A stretch of DNA of 64,000 nt from NCBI GenBank assembly GCA_010671905.1, contig JAAHII010000001.1, positions 1,240,001 through 1,304,000 of the forward strand. Direction: 5' to 3'. This document shows, piece after piece, positions 20,303-29,404 of the stretch. The translations under genes and the position numbers were made by a program. The number at the start of each line of letters is the position of its first letter. Position 1 is the first letter of the stretch. This DNA is from Leptolyngbya sp. SIOISBB. Lineage in GTDB: Bacteria > Cyanobacteriota > Cyanobacteriia > Phormidesmidales > Phormidesmidaceae. The notes under the pieces are model-generated. The model did not search any database. It saw only the letters and a list, made by a program, of their open reading frames with translations, and was not told the origin of the DNA.

Positions 20303-20680
20303 ATGATCAAAATACTATTGGTTGAAGATAATGAAATGAATCGAGATATGCTTTCGCGGCGTTTGCAACGTAAGGGGTATGACGTTGTCATCGCAACTGA
20401 CGGTATTGAAGGCTTAGAGCAGTCAAAATCAGAGACTCCTGACTTAATCTTGATGGATATGAGTTTGCCTGTCATGGATGGTTGGGAAGCGACTCGTCAA
20501 CTGAAGGCAAATACTCATACCAAAATGATTCCGGTGATTGCATTGACGGCTCATGCCATGTCGGGAGATCGTGAGAAGGCATTAGCGGCTGGATGTGATG
20601 AATATGACACTAAGCCCATCGAGTTTTCACGTTTACTTGGAAAAATCGAAATATTACTAGCGCAAGTACAATCTACTTGA
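20303..20680 (+). CDS. Single-domain response regulator (CheY-like)
   Basis: 125 residues, a REC domain only: KILLVEDNEMNRDML (acidic pocket), LILMDMSLPVMDGWEA (phospho-Asp), ALTAH (Thr switch) and YDTKPI (Lys). I chose the ATG at 20303, preceded by GAGGATT, over a TTG at 20288. It lies 80 bp after the hybrid kinase and is the likely phospho-acceptor or relay partner. It has no output domain, so it acts by protein contact. Confidence 0.9.
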   Translation: MIKILLVEDNEMNRDMLSRRLQRKGYDVVIATDGIEGLEQSKSETPDLILMDMSLPVMDGWEATRQLKANTHTKMIPVIALTAHAMSGDREKALAAGCDEYDTKPIEFSRLLGKIEILLAQVQST

Positions 20681-21093
20681 GAAAAGAATATTTTATCACT
20701 TTCTTAGTATTCAGTTTGTACCAAAAGTGTCTGGTTCACATTGACTTCATCACCGCAATCTTTTTGAAGGATGTTTGAAAAGTTTTCCGACTCGTGCCTG
20801 GGCATCTGAACTGCTTCAAACTAGATTAAATGGAATAGGCTTTTAGACTTAACTTGGATGGGCTGAGATAGCTTTGATTGCACAATCTTCTCTTCTTAAA
20901 GAATCCTCTTCGTTATTGAGTTAGCTATTTTCCAAGACCCGCTAAATCATCTTTCATACAAGAGCTTTCCACGGACTGAGACACCAAATTTGTCTGTAGT
21001 GGACCTAGCCTAGTATTTGAGAAAATTTCAATTTCGTCCGATTTTTGATACTGCATTGTCAAGCAAAACTCAAAAAGGGCAGATAGATAAATT
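20681..21093. other. Intergenic region, nothing recognised
   Basis: About 410 bp between two plus-strand signalling genes. No ORF with family features; possible promoter for the phosphatase gene. Confidence 0.4.
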
Positions 21094-22884
21094 ATGTATG
21101 AACAGATAGAAATTACGACTGCCTTGTTAGCATATTGGCGCCATGAACTATTTGGACCGCTCAATATCATTCAAGGATATAGCTGCTTAATAATTGAAGA
21201 ACTGGAAGAAGAAAACAGACTTTTAGAGAACAATAAATTCTCTAAAACTTTGCTAGAGATCTTAAAAACTGGCAAAGATATCCAGGCGATAATTAAGGAC
21301 ACACTCGAACTCGAAATCATAGAAGAGCAAGGCCACCTCCATAACATCATTGAACTCAGAAACATATTGGAACAGCAAACTGTACAAAAGGTTGATCTGA
21401 TCGAAGAGAGAGCCCAGGAAATATTAGCAATTAATGAAGCGATTTTCTCCCCAGATATTGAAAAAATATTGAAGTCGGCTTCCAAGTTGAAGGTGTTACT
21501 TGGTGAAGATCTCGAGTGGTTACAAGACTATTCGTCTACTGCGGAAGCATATCAAGCCCAAGATCATCTTAGAAAGAAACTGGATGAAACCTTCTTGGAT
21601 AATCGAGCAAGTCTGCTTGATGTAGAAAAATCTCTCAATGAAATCAAATCTCACTTATATACGAAAGAGATAAGAACTGAAGGGCTTAAAATCCTACTTG
21701 TTGATAATAATCGCAGTAACCAAGAGTTGCTCTATAGGCAACTTGATCGAGAAAAGTATTCAGTCAGTTTAGCTGAGTCTGGCGAAGAGGCCTTAAGGGC
21801 AATTGCTAAAGAAGATTTCGATCTCATTCTGCTAGATATTGTCATGCCTGGCCTGAATGGTTATCAAGTTTTGGATCGACTTAAGCATAGCCAATGGAAA
21901 CATATACCAGTGATTATGATATCGTCGCTGACTGAAATTGAGAGTATTACAAAGTGTATCGAAATGGGGGCGGCAGACTATTTGCCGAAACCTTTTAATT
22001 TCACACTACTTCGAGCAAAGATAGATGCATGTTTGGAAAATAAAAAGCTTCGAGATCAAGAAAAAATCTATGTTTCTAGGCTGGCTTTAGCAAATCAGGA
22101 AATCGCAGCACTTAATGAACAGTTAGCAGTCGAGAATGATCGCCTCTCAACTGAACTAGAAATCACGCGTCAACTCCAAAAATTCATCTTGCCTCAAGAT
22201 TCAGACCTAAGGAATATTGAGGGTATTGACGTTGCCGGATTTATGGAACCTGCAGAGGAAGTTGGTGGTGATTACTATGATGTCCAACCACGCAATGATA
22301 GTGTCCATATTAGTATTGGGGATGTAACTGGACATGGTTTAGAGAGCGGGCTTTTGATGATTATGGTCCAAACCGCCATGCGGACCCTAATCGAAAGCGA
22401 GCTAACCGATCAGAAAAAGCTTTTGAATACGCTTAACCATGTCATCGTTGATAATGCCAGAAAGCTTAAGTCTCACCGTAATCTCACACTGTCATTGATC
22501 AACTACTTTAATGGCAAACTCAGCATTGCTGGTCAGCATGAAGATGTCATCATAGTTCGCTCTGATGGACGCGTTGAATCCATTGATACAACCTATTTAG
22601 GTTTTCCCATTGGCTTAGAGAAAAACATTAAAGAATTCATTGACCAGAAACAGCTTAATTTGTCCTCAGGAGATATTGTAGCGCTTTACACTGATGGGGT
22701 TATTGAAGCAGAAAACGATCAAGGAAAACCTTATGGAGTGCAACGCTTACGTGAAACAGTTTGTAGTAATCGCAGTCATTCATCTCAGTTAATTATTGAG
22801 AAAGTCATTGAAGATGTAAAAAGCCATATCGGCAACAGCCAGGTTCTAGATGACATGACGTTACTTATCTTAAAGCAGAAATAG
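21094..22884 (+). CDS. Receiver-controlled PP2C-type (SpoIIE/RsbU-like) serine phosphatase with an orphan H-box-like domain
   Basis: 596 residues. Residues 8-60 resemble a kinase dimerisation helix (YWRHELFGPLNIIQGYS), but no ATPase domain follows. A long alpha-helical region leads to a receiver (KILLVDNNRSNQ, phospho-Asp in LILLDIVMPGLNGY, about residues 200-320). A coiled coil (residues 325-370) joins it to a SpoIIE-type phosphatase with EEVGGDYYDV, GDVTGHGLESG, ALYTDGVIEA and DDMTLL metal-site motifs. It likely dephosphorylates the STAS protein encoded downstream, as IcfG/RsbU-type phosphatases do. ATG start after GGGCAGATAGAT. Confidence 0.88.
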   Translation: MYEQIEITTALLAYWRHELFGPLNIIQGYSCLIIEELEEENRLLENNKFSKTLLEILKTGKDIQAIIKDTLELEIIEEQGHLHNIIELRNILEQQTVQKVDLIEERAQEILAINEAIFSPDIEKILKSASKLKVLLGEDLEWLQDYSSTAEAYQAQDHLRKKLDETFLDNRASLLDVEKSLNEIKSHLYTKEIRTEGLKILLVDNNRSNQELLYRQLDREKYSVSLAESGEEALRAIAKEDFDLILLDIVMPGLNGYQVLDRLKHSQWKHIPVIMISSLTEIESITKCIEMGAADYLPKPFNFTLLRAKIDACLENKKLRDQEKIYVSRLALANQEIAALNEQLAVENDRLSTELEITRQLQKFILPQDSDLRNIEGIDVAGFMEPAEEVGGDYYDVQPRNDSVHISIGDVTGHGLESGLLMIMVQTAMRTLIESELTDQKKLLNTLNHVIVDNARKLKSHRNLTLSLINYFNGKLSIAGQHEDVIIVRSDGRVESIDTTYLGFPIGLEKNIKEFIDQKQLNLSSGDIVALYTDGVIEAENDQGKPYGVQRLRETVCSNRSHSSQLIIEKVIEDVKSHIGNSQVLDDMTLLILKQK

Positions 22885-22897
22885 AAAATGACTAATA

Positions 22898-23503
22898 ATG
22901 ATGGCTATCAAATATGACTTTAATCCGAGAGACTTCTTAGAACCCTTACGAAGCCAAGATGGCTTCTCAGAAGCTAGTTTCTTACTAAATTACCAATCGC
23001 TCAAGGCAGAGTATGACAAAAATGGCTTATTAATTCATCAGTTTTCGTTTGGGGAGATCGCGCTTCAATTCATGAAAATCATACACGCAAGCTGCTTTGA
23101 GCAGAATCTCCTGACAGAAGCTGAAATTAGACAAACTGTCGACTATATTGCTAATGAATTACTGGAGAATTCAATCAAATATAGCGATATAACTGCAACT
23201 AAGATAAAACTGGAAATCAATGTCACTACGCAATTCATCACAGTCGCATCCACCAATTTAATTAATGAAAACAGACATAATATTTTCTTAGACTATATAC
23301 GAGAGATCAGGTGTTCAGATCCTTCAGAGCTTTATATTAAACAGCTGGAGCAAAGCCTAGAAGACAATGACAAATCTGGCCTAGGTCTATTATCAATAAT
23401 ACATGATTATAAAGCCGAGATAAGCTGGAATTTTACTCCCATGGATCATACTTGTGAATTTTTAAGTTGTGTCGTCGTTCAGCTACCCATCAAATCTATA
23501 TGA
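22898..23503 (+). CDS. HATPase-type switch regulator (Slr1861-like, anti-sigma/kinase candidate)
   Basis: 201 residues. Weak GHKL ATPase signatures are visible: YIANELLENSIKYSD (N box) near residue 90 and DKSGLGLLSIIHDY (G box) near residue 165. It matches cyanobacterial proteins encoded beside PP2C phosphatases and STAS proteins. It probably phosphorylates or sequesters the STAS partner. It lies 13 bp after the phosphatase gene and 23 bp before the STAS gene. Start is one of two adjacent ATGs (22898 or 22901). Confidence 0.7.
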   Translation: MMAIKYDFNPRDFLEPLRSQDGFSEASFLLNYQSLKAEYDKNGLLIHQFSFGEIALQFMKIIHASCFEQNLLTEAEIRQTVDYIANELLENSIKYSDITATKIKLEINVTTQFITVASTNLINENRHNIFLDYIREIRCSDPSELYIKQLEQSLEDNDKSGLGLLSIIHDYKAEISWNFTPMDHTCEFLSCVVVQLPIKSI

Positions 23504-23526
23504 ACTCAAGTTGAGCATCTCTAAAC

Positions 23527-23902
23527 ATGAACAATTCTTCTAGATTCACGAAAAATAAATCTCTAGGCTACTCGATTCATTACGATTGTGAATCTGAAGT
23601 CATTAGTTTTAGCGGAAAACTTCATTTAATTCAACAAGAGAAAGCATTTCATGAAATCTTGAGTTGGTTTGATCTTGTTATTAATAAAGAGCCTCCAAGG
23701 GTTTTGCTTGATGTCAGCAATCTAGAGTATCTCAACAGCTTGGGGATTAGTATAATTGCAAAATTTGTGATCAGAGCTAGAGACAAAAAAAAACATCCAT
23801 GTTGCTGTTAAAGCTTCAAGAAAAATCACTTGGCAGACTAAATCCCTGGTGAATTTGAAGCGAATCATGCCTAGCCTGGAATTCATTTTCACTGATTCCT
23901 AA
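23527..23902 (+). CDS. STAS-domain anti-sigma-factor antagonist (frameshifted in poly-A)
   Basis: About 125 residues if one A is removed from the A9 run at 23785-23793; otherwise the frame stops at 23811 after KKKHPCCC. The corrected frame continues KNIHVAVKASRKITWQ and ends IMPSLEFIFTDS at 23902, a normal STAS length. The phospho-site loop is VLLDVSNLEYLNSLGISII, with the target Ser in LNSLG. It is the expected substrate of the upstream PP2C phosphatase and partner of the HATPase regulator. Confidence 0.78.
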
Positions 23903-24215
23903 GTTCTTATAAATCAATCCCCTCAATCTAAAAGTATTTGGCAAGCCAAATACCGGTTCGCTTCTTGCTTCTTGCGATATTGCCAGGAACCTCTAAATTT
24001 CACCCAAAAATCACTTCCGTTTCTGTTGATTGCGACGTCATCATTCATGAAATGTAATGACTGCGACTTCATAGATATTGTCATCTAAAAGAAATCATAA
24101 ACTTATTTTCCTGGAATCCTTCATAGGCTTCTCGTAATATAAAATATATAGTGATATCAATAGATAGATAATAGAGCTAAATCCAATAAGGTGATTACGA
24201 AAGAGGCTAATAGTA
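23903..24215. other. AT-rich intergenic region
   Basis: About 310 bp, very AT-rich from 24090. Probably the promoter of the GGDEF/EAL gene. Nothing else recognised. Confidence 0.4.
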
Positions 24216-26354
24216 ATGTATGAGCTGGGAGATGGGAGTAGGTTTTCTTCTGAAGATGCTTGTTTCTTTGATGAGCTTACGGCTCTGCCTAACCGAAGAG
24301 CCCTGCTGACTTACTTAGAGCAATATATCGAGCAATGTGGCGACTGTGAAGATCAGCTATTTGCAATGCTAATCCTTGGTGTCGACAACTTTGGCATTAT
24401 TAATAGTAGTTTAGGTATTCAAATAGGAGATCAGTTACTTGTTCAAATTGGCCAAAGATTACAAGATGCTATACGGTTAAATGATTGTCTTTTTCGTGCA
24501 GGAGGAGATGAGTATGTCATCGTCATCCATGATATTAAAAGTGTTTCTAGCCTAGATAAGATCGCGGCACGAATTTGTGAAAGCTTATTTTCTGCCTTTT
24601 ATCTGGAGGATAACGAAATCTTTATCAGCATCAACCTAGGAATTACTCACAACAACGTGAGTATTGGTAAGGCTGAAGATTTTTTCCGAGATGCTAGCGC
24701 TGCAATGAACCATGCCAAGTCCTCTGGCTCGTCTCATTGTGTTGTGTTTCAACCAAAAATCCAAGAAAAATTTGAACATCATCTTGACTTAGCTAATTCT
24801 TTAAGAAAGGCACTAGAAAGAAATGAACTCTTTCTAGAATATCAACCTATTTTCTCATTGAATGAAGAGCTCTTGGTTGGGTTTGAGGCACTTGTTCGGT
24901 GGAAACACTCTAGATGGGGAATCATATCACCCAAAGATTTTATCCCTTTGGCAGAAAAAAGTCAGCTTATTGATACTCTAGGACAATGGGTTCTTCAAGA
25001 AGCCTGTCAGCAAATGAAGAATTGGCAGGAACAATTCTCTGAAGCACACAATTTGTTTGTTAGCGTGAATGTCTCAGTTTGTCAGATCCTTTGTGGTGAT
25101 TTCCACAAAAAGGTTGATGAATCTCTAAAAGCAGCTGATCTTAAATCAGAGTTTCTAAGTCTAGAGATCACAGAAAGTGTTTTGCTTGAACATAGCCAAC
25201 AAACACTATGTGAATTGGCAAAAGTCAAGTCACTTGGAGTGAAAATTGCAATTGATGATTTTGGTACTGGTTACTCTTCTTTGAGTTATTTGCTTGACTT
25301 TCCTTGCGATATTCTCAAGTTAGATGCATCATTTACTGATGATGTAGATAATAATCATAGGAAATTCTATCTTGTTCAAAGTTTACTCGCATTGGGGCAA
25401 GGTTTAGGAGTTGAAGTAACTGCAGAAGGTTTGGAAACCCAAGAGCAACTAGTTCATTTCAGAGCCTTGGGTTGTAATTATGGTCAGGGGTATATTTTTT
25501 CTAAGCCATTAAATAATCAGAATGTTAATAGTTTTATTCTGTCACACATTGCGACTGGCAAAATCCTGACTGATACAAAAAAAAGACACTTGATTTCAAG
25601 TCTAAGTGCTCTGTCCAAAGGTCATTTTTCTAGGGGTGATCTGCTTACTAAAAATCAGTATCTTGAAATGAAAGTAAAAAACCTGCAGCAAGAAGCGGAG
25701 GACTTGAAAAATCTTTTAAGTACTGCTGAAAGTCACGCTGAAGTCATTGAATCTCAGCTTTACGAGGAGGTCTCTGAACATCAGAAGACATTTCTTAAAC
25801 TGCAAGAAAGTAATCTTGAACTCAAGCGTCTAAGCTATATCGATACCTTAACCCAAATTCCTAATCGTCGATATTTTGATGAGCATTGCTGTCAAGCTTG
25901 GGAGAAAGCAATTTTTCTGCAGGATTTAATCAGTCTAGTTATTGTTGATGTGGATTATTTTAAACTCTATAATGATGAGTATGGGCATCGAACTGGAGAC
26001 TTTTGCTTACTTCAAATTGCTCAAACTTTATCCAATGCATTAATCTACTCAACAGATTTTGTCGCGAGGTATGGAGGCGAAGAATTTGCCTTAATCTGTT
26101 CAGGAGGCTCTCAAGAAGATGCTACTGGCATGGCTCAGAAGATCTGCACAGCTGTTACTTCTCTTAAGTTGCAACATTGTCGCTCCCCTATTAGTCCTTA
26201 CGTGACTGTGAGTGCTGGAGTTGCTAATGTTATTCCTCAGAAATCTAATTCTTTTCATGATTTCTTTCAGCAGGCTGATGAAGCCTTATATTGCGCCAAG
26301 CAAAAAGGTAGAAACGGATTCAGTGTGGCGACATCTCTAGAAGCCATTGTTTGA
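24216..26354 (+). CDS. GGDEF-EAL-GGDEF protein (c-di-GMP turnover)
   Basis: 712 residues. The first GGDEF-family domain (20-185) has DELTALPNRRALL and an active-site loop FRAGGDEY. The EAL phosphodiesterase domain (200-450) has GFEALVRW, ITESVLL, IDDFGTGYSSL, KLDASF and TAEGLETQEQ. A coiled coil (480-545) is followed by a second GGDEF domain (545-705) with TLTQIPNRRYFDEH and RYGGEEFALI. No membrane segment or N-terminal sensor domain is visible. The canonical order is GGDEF-EAL; a third catalytic-type domain after the EAL is unusual. The second GGDEF looks fully active, while the first (GGDEY) may be active or regulatory. Confidence 0.9.
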   Translation: MYELGDGSRFSSEDACFFDELTALPNRRALLTYLEQYIEQCGDCEDQLFAMLILGVDNFGIINSSLGIQIGDQLLVQIGQRLQDAIRLNDCLFRAGGDEYVIVIHDIKSVSSLDKIAARICESLFSAFYLEDNEIFISINLGITHNNVSIGKAEDFFRDASAAMNHAKSSGSSHCVVFQPKIQEKFEHHLDLANSLRKALERNELFLEYQPIFSLNEELLVGFEALVRWKHSRWGIISPKDFIPLAEKSQLIDTLGQWVLQEACQQMKNWQEQFSEAHNLFVSVNVSVCQILCGDFHKKVDESLKAADLKSEFLSLEITESVLLEHSQQTLCELAKVKSLGVKIAIDDFGTGYSSLSYLLDFPCDILKLDASFTDDVDNNHRKFYLVQSLLALGQGLGVEVTAEGLETQEQLVHFRALGCNYGQGYIFSKPLNNQNVNSFILSHIATGKILTDTKKRHLISSLSALSKGHFSRGDLLTKNQYLEMKVKNLQQEAEDLKNLLSTAESHAEVIESQLYEEVSEHQKTFLKLQESNLELKRLSYIDTLTQIPNRRYFDEHCCQAWEKAIFLQDLISLVIVDVDYFKLYNDEYGHRTGDFCLLQIAQTLSNALIYSTDFVARYGGEEFALICSGGSQEDATGMAQKICTAVTSLKLQHCRSPISPYVTVSAGVANVIPQKSNSFHDFFQQADEALYCAKQKGRNGFSVATSLEAIV

Positions 26355-27008
26355 TTCTGGATAAAGAAGATTTTGGAATCCAGAGATGCTCTAGCTTAAA
26401 CAATATATCCATCCCTTGTATCAGCAGCGACCTCTAGAACAAATGGGATCCAGAAGCTTTCGGGGTTTTCCATCGAGGAAGACAGAAAATTATCAATTGG
26501 CTGCGAAGCGGCTGCAGGCGGGATAACGCTCTGCCTCTAGCACTGCACCACAAAACCACGAGGCAGTTGTTTCACTGCGCTGATCTTGAATGGACACAGC
26601 ACGCTTACTACTATTCATAAGCCAGACTTTTGCTTATGCGTCATTTGCCGCATAAGCTGATAGCTCAGCATGAGATTGCCGCATCGTCTCAATTTGCTCA
26701 GGGCTGAGTTGGTGACAATAGTAGAGCATCTCGAAAGTGGTCGTGAACGTATGAGCACAGTTGACGCCATTTAAGGGTTAACTGCTTTTGCTGGTTTATA
26801 AGCGGGAGCTCTTTTTTGCGCTTCGCTTTAACAAGGCGACTGCCCCTACCGCCCCTAACGAAATCCCAGTTGATTAGGGAGGTGACTTGGCAACCGTCTC
26901 TGATATGCCGTCCCAAAATCGGCCAATAGGCCAGATAGTCATTAAAGTTAGTCGGAGCAGTGCAATTTTTTCGTGGGTGAAACAAAGCTGATGAACAGTC
27001 GGTGATGT
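26355..27008. other. Intergenic region between convergent genes
   Basis: About 650 bp without a supported gene. It holds a perfect 9-bp hairpin at 26632-26657. An antisense ORF at 26698-27084 has no family features. Confidence 0.5.
26632..26657. terminator. Perfect hairpin between convergent genes
   Basis: GCTTATGCG pairs with CGCATAAGC over an 8-base loop. It lies between the convergent GGDEF/EAL and permease genes and could end either transcript; there is no strong T-run. Confidence 0.4.
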
Positions 27009-28008
27009 CTACGCAGACTGTTCTAGCCGGGTTTTGATTTCGGGTTTTGGGCCAAAGATGCGATCGGTGAAGCGCACGTACCAAGCGGCTGCCTGCACCT
27101 GGATGATGTAGGCCATCGCAATAATCAAGGCAATTTCGGAACCTTGCTCTTTGCCGAAGGCGGTCATGGCGATCGCTAACGCAATGGATAAGTTGCGCAT
27201 GACAGTGCCATAGACGAGGGCGATCGCATCGCCTCGGTTAAAGAAGACCTTGCCCACCATCGTACTCATCAGAAAATTGCCGATATAGAGGATTGATAAC
27301 GGAATTAAAAACGAAAGCAATACCAGGGGATGGGCGATGATATCTTTGGCTTTCAGGGCCATCGCCACAAACACGATGCCTAAAACACCAATCGTGGAAA
27401 AGGCAGGAAACTTTTGTTTGAGATTTTTGTTGTATTTGTCTACCCCGACGACTTGAATGAGAGAAATACGGGTGATAAATCCCAGAATCATCGGTAGGAA
27501 AACGATAATCACAATCTGTCGAAAGATGCTGGCTAGCGGAATGTCGACGACAGTGCCCATCAACCACTTGGCATAAAACGGGGTGGCAACGGAGCCCAAA
27601 ATCAGGCCAACCACAGTCATCTTGACCGCCGCGCTCAGGTTGCCTTTGGCAAAGCCCGTCCAGGAAATGGTCATGCCGCTGGTGGGCAAAAGTGAGGCCA
27701 GTAGCAAACCTAACGCGACCAGGGGGCGATCGGCAAAAAACAGCCGCCCCATGCCAAAGGCAAAGAACGGTACGACGCCAAAATTGATCAGTTGGGTGAT
27801 TAACTGCACCTTTAAATCTCCCCCCTGACAGCACCTGCTGAATCTGCAGGTTAATCATCATGGGATACACCATGAGGAAGGTCAGGGGAATGATCAACGA
27901 TTTCAAGGCCGAGGGGTCGGTCAGGGCACCAACCACAATGCCTGCCACCATAAAGGCGGGAATTGACCAAACCAGATTTTTTTGCAGAAAACCCAATATT
28001 TTCCACAT
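27009..28008 (-). CDS. Bile-acid:sodium-symporter / ACR3-like arsenical permease (frameshifted)
   Basis: About 333 residues. The N-terminal part (MWKILGFLQKNLVWSIPAF... to LQIQQVLSGG) and the rest (LITQLINFGVVPFFAFG...) are in different frames. Reading C6 at 27820-27825 as C5 joins them as SGGDLKVQLIT. About ten hydrophobic helices are present, with LLPTSGMTISWTGFAKGN at the position of the conserved ACR3 LAPCTAM segment. The cysteine typical of ACR3 is Ser here, so arsenite as substrate is doubtful. It may export another anion or carry a sulfur compound. Start is ATG at 28006-28008. Confidence 0.7.
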
Positions 28009-28087
28009 AGTGATAGTTTCCTCGAATGATATGGGGATGCGTGGTGGTCGAGCCGTGGCGCAATCGCCAGGGCTCATGGGCGGTCAT

Positions 28088-28160
28088 GACTGCAACGGCA
28101 CTGCCAGTACCGTTGCAGTCACTTGAAGTGATGGGTAGACTAGCTCATCACTTCAAGTGA
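28088..28160. promoter_or_regulatory. Two tandem perfect hairpins before the permease gene
   Basis: GACTGCAACGG pairs with CCGTTGCAGTC (28088-28120), and TCACTTGAAGTGATG pairs with CATCACTTCAAGTGA (28119-28160), 15 of 15 bases. The second overlaps the rhodanese stop codon. They sit in the leader of the permease gene and after the rhodanese gene. They could be a terminator, operators for a dimeric repressor, or both. Confidence 0.5.
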
Positions 28161-28591
28161 ACAGAATTTTGGGACGGCCCCGACTGGGTCGGGAGACCCG
28201 CTTTTTTCCAGGCCATCATGCCCCCAGAGATATTGAAAATCTGCTTAAAGCCCATTTCAAGCAGGGCTTGGGCCGCGACCGGGCTCCGGTGCGCCGTCAG
28301 ACAAATCACCGCGATGCTAGTCTCTTGGGGAAGTTGCCGAAACCACTGCGGTAAGGAGTTGTGCAGAATGGGCATGCGACCGATCAAAATACGCGGCAGG
28401 CTGAGGTTAATGGCATCAGGAGCGTGGAACTGATTGTATTCAAAACGGCTCCGGACATCGATTAGACGTAATGATTGGGCCGATTGAACAAATTCTTCTG
28501 GAGATAGGTTGACGAGATGGGAACGGGATGACGATACAGATGCCATAGGGAGTTGGGTCGCTTGGTGAGGTTTATTGAGGACCAGGAACAT
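28148..28591 (-). CDS. Rhodanese-like sulfurtransferase
   Basis: 147 residues, a single rhodanese domain. LIDVRSRFEYNQFHAPDAINL is the CH2A-like motif, and the active-site loop is VICLTAHRS with the catalytic Cys and Arg. The domain ends in FNISGGMMAWKKAGLP, the usual rhodanese C-terminal motif. It transfers sulfane sulfur, which fits the neighbouring sulfide genes. The likely start is 28591 or the ATG at 28546 (MASVSSSRS). It lies 9 bp after the NifX-like gene and 140 bp before the permease gene, so the three may form one operon. Confidence 0.88.
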   Translation of the reverse strand: MFLVLNKPHQATQLPMASVSSSRSHLVNLSPEEFVQSAQSLRLIDVRSRFEYNQFHAPDAINLSLPRILIGRMPILHNSLPQWFRQLPQETSIAVICLTAHRSPVAAQALLEMGFKQIFNISGGMMAWKKAGLPTQSGPSQNSVHLK

Positions 28592-28600
28592 GAGCGATCG

Positions 28601-29077
28601 CTAATGCTGATGTCCGTATTGATGTTGATGCCCGTGCCGGTGTTGATGTCCGTGTCGGTGTTGATGTCCGTGTCGGTGCTGATGTCCGTGTCGGTGTTGA
28701 TGCCCGTGCTGGTGTTGATGCCCATGGGGATGTTGATGCTCGTGAGGATCAGGTGCCTCTCGCTGTAGGGAACCTTCCAGATAGGCCGAAACGACTTGAT
28801 CAGGGTTGGTCTCTCGGGTCACGATTCCCTCAATTCCTTTGCTGGCTAGGCGGCGAACCAACCCACGCCCCATGCTCCCGGCAATCAAGACTTGCACCTC
28901 ATCCAGAGGATGAGCCTCGTGAGGTGAACTGTGATGAAATGATTGCTCTTTGGGTAACTCTAAAATTGATTTGTCTAAAACGGTGGTCTCGTTGGTTTCG
29001 TAAATCCAAAAGTTTTGGCATCGACCCGCATGGGCGGTGACGGTCTGTTGATCTTGACTAGCGATCGCGATTTTCAT
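28601..29077 (-). CDS. NifX/NifB-type (dinitrogenase Fe-Mo cofactor fold) protein with long His-rich tail
   Basis: 158 residues from the ATG at 29077; a longer upstream reading frame is not family-like. Residues 1-110 are a NifX-type domain (MKIAIASQDQQTVTAHAGRC, then VLIAGSMGRGLVRRLASKGI and EGIVTRE). The last 45 residues are almost only His, Gly, Gln and Arg in a repeated GHQHRH unit, encoded by an 18-bp tandem repeat. The tail should bind several metal ions. No nitrogenase genes are near, so a role in metal or Fe-S handling is more likely than in cofactor assembly. Confidence 0.75.
   Translation of the reverse strand: MKIAIASQDQQTVTAHAGRCQNFWIYETNETTVLDKSILELPKEQSFHHSSPHEAHPLDEVQVLIAGSMGRGLVRRLASKGIEGIVTRETNPDQVVSAYLEGSLQREAPDPHEHQHPHGHQHQHGHQHRHGHQHRHGHQHRHGHQHRHGHQHQYGHQH
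28615..28745 (-). repeat. 18-bp tandem repeat coding the His-rich tail
   Basis: Seven or so imperfect copies of a unit related to GTGTTGATGTCCGTGTCG (plus strand). Unit number could vary between strains by slippage and is a place where assemblers may miscount. Confidence 0.75.
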
Positions 29078-29349
29078 GATTAATTCTCTGGTTTCAGAAT
29101 TCTGAGATTCGTTCTGACGGTGTTCGATTCGATTCATCTGACACTCAAAGCTGCATTCGTCGCTGCTAGAAGTGTTTCTAGGTGGTCTCGGAGCCATTTG
29201 CGGCCAGCCGGTTGTGGCTTTCGGCCTGCTGCTAGAGTCTTTGACTGTGGATCGGCACCAGCACTGAACCCCAACGGCACCATGGGGCACTTTCCTCAAG
29301 CAAACGTGTTTACGATTGACACCACTAATCTGAGCGTTGCGCATTCCTA
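29078..29349. other. Intergenic region
   Basis: About 270 bp between two minus-strand genes with no ORF of interest. It is the likely promoter region of the NifX-like/rhodanese unit. Confidence 0.4.
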
Positions 29350-29395
29350 ACCGGTGCGGCTGTCTGTCAAATCGGCAGCTGACAACCGCACCGGT
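29350..29395 (-). terminator. Stem-loop after the D1-variant gene
   Basis: ACCGGTGCGG pairs with CCGCACCGGT over a 26-base loop that can itself fold (GCTGTC/GGCAGC). It begins ten bases after the stop codon of the D1 gene. The minus strand shows no long T-run, so it may work as a processing or stability hairpin. Confidence 0.6.
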
Positions 29396-29404
29396 CAATG
29401 GGGG

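Noticed and set aside
28553-28768. Plus-strand ORF of repeated MLMSVSV units
   Set aside because: It is the antisense reading of the 18-bp repeat coding the His-rich tail. Unlike the pentapeptide case, it has no canonical protein ends.
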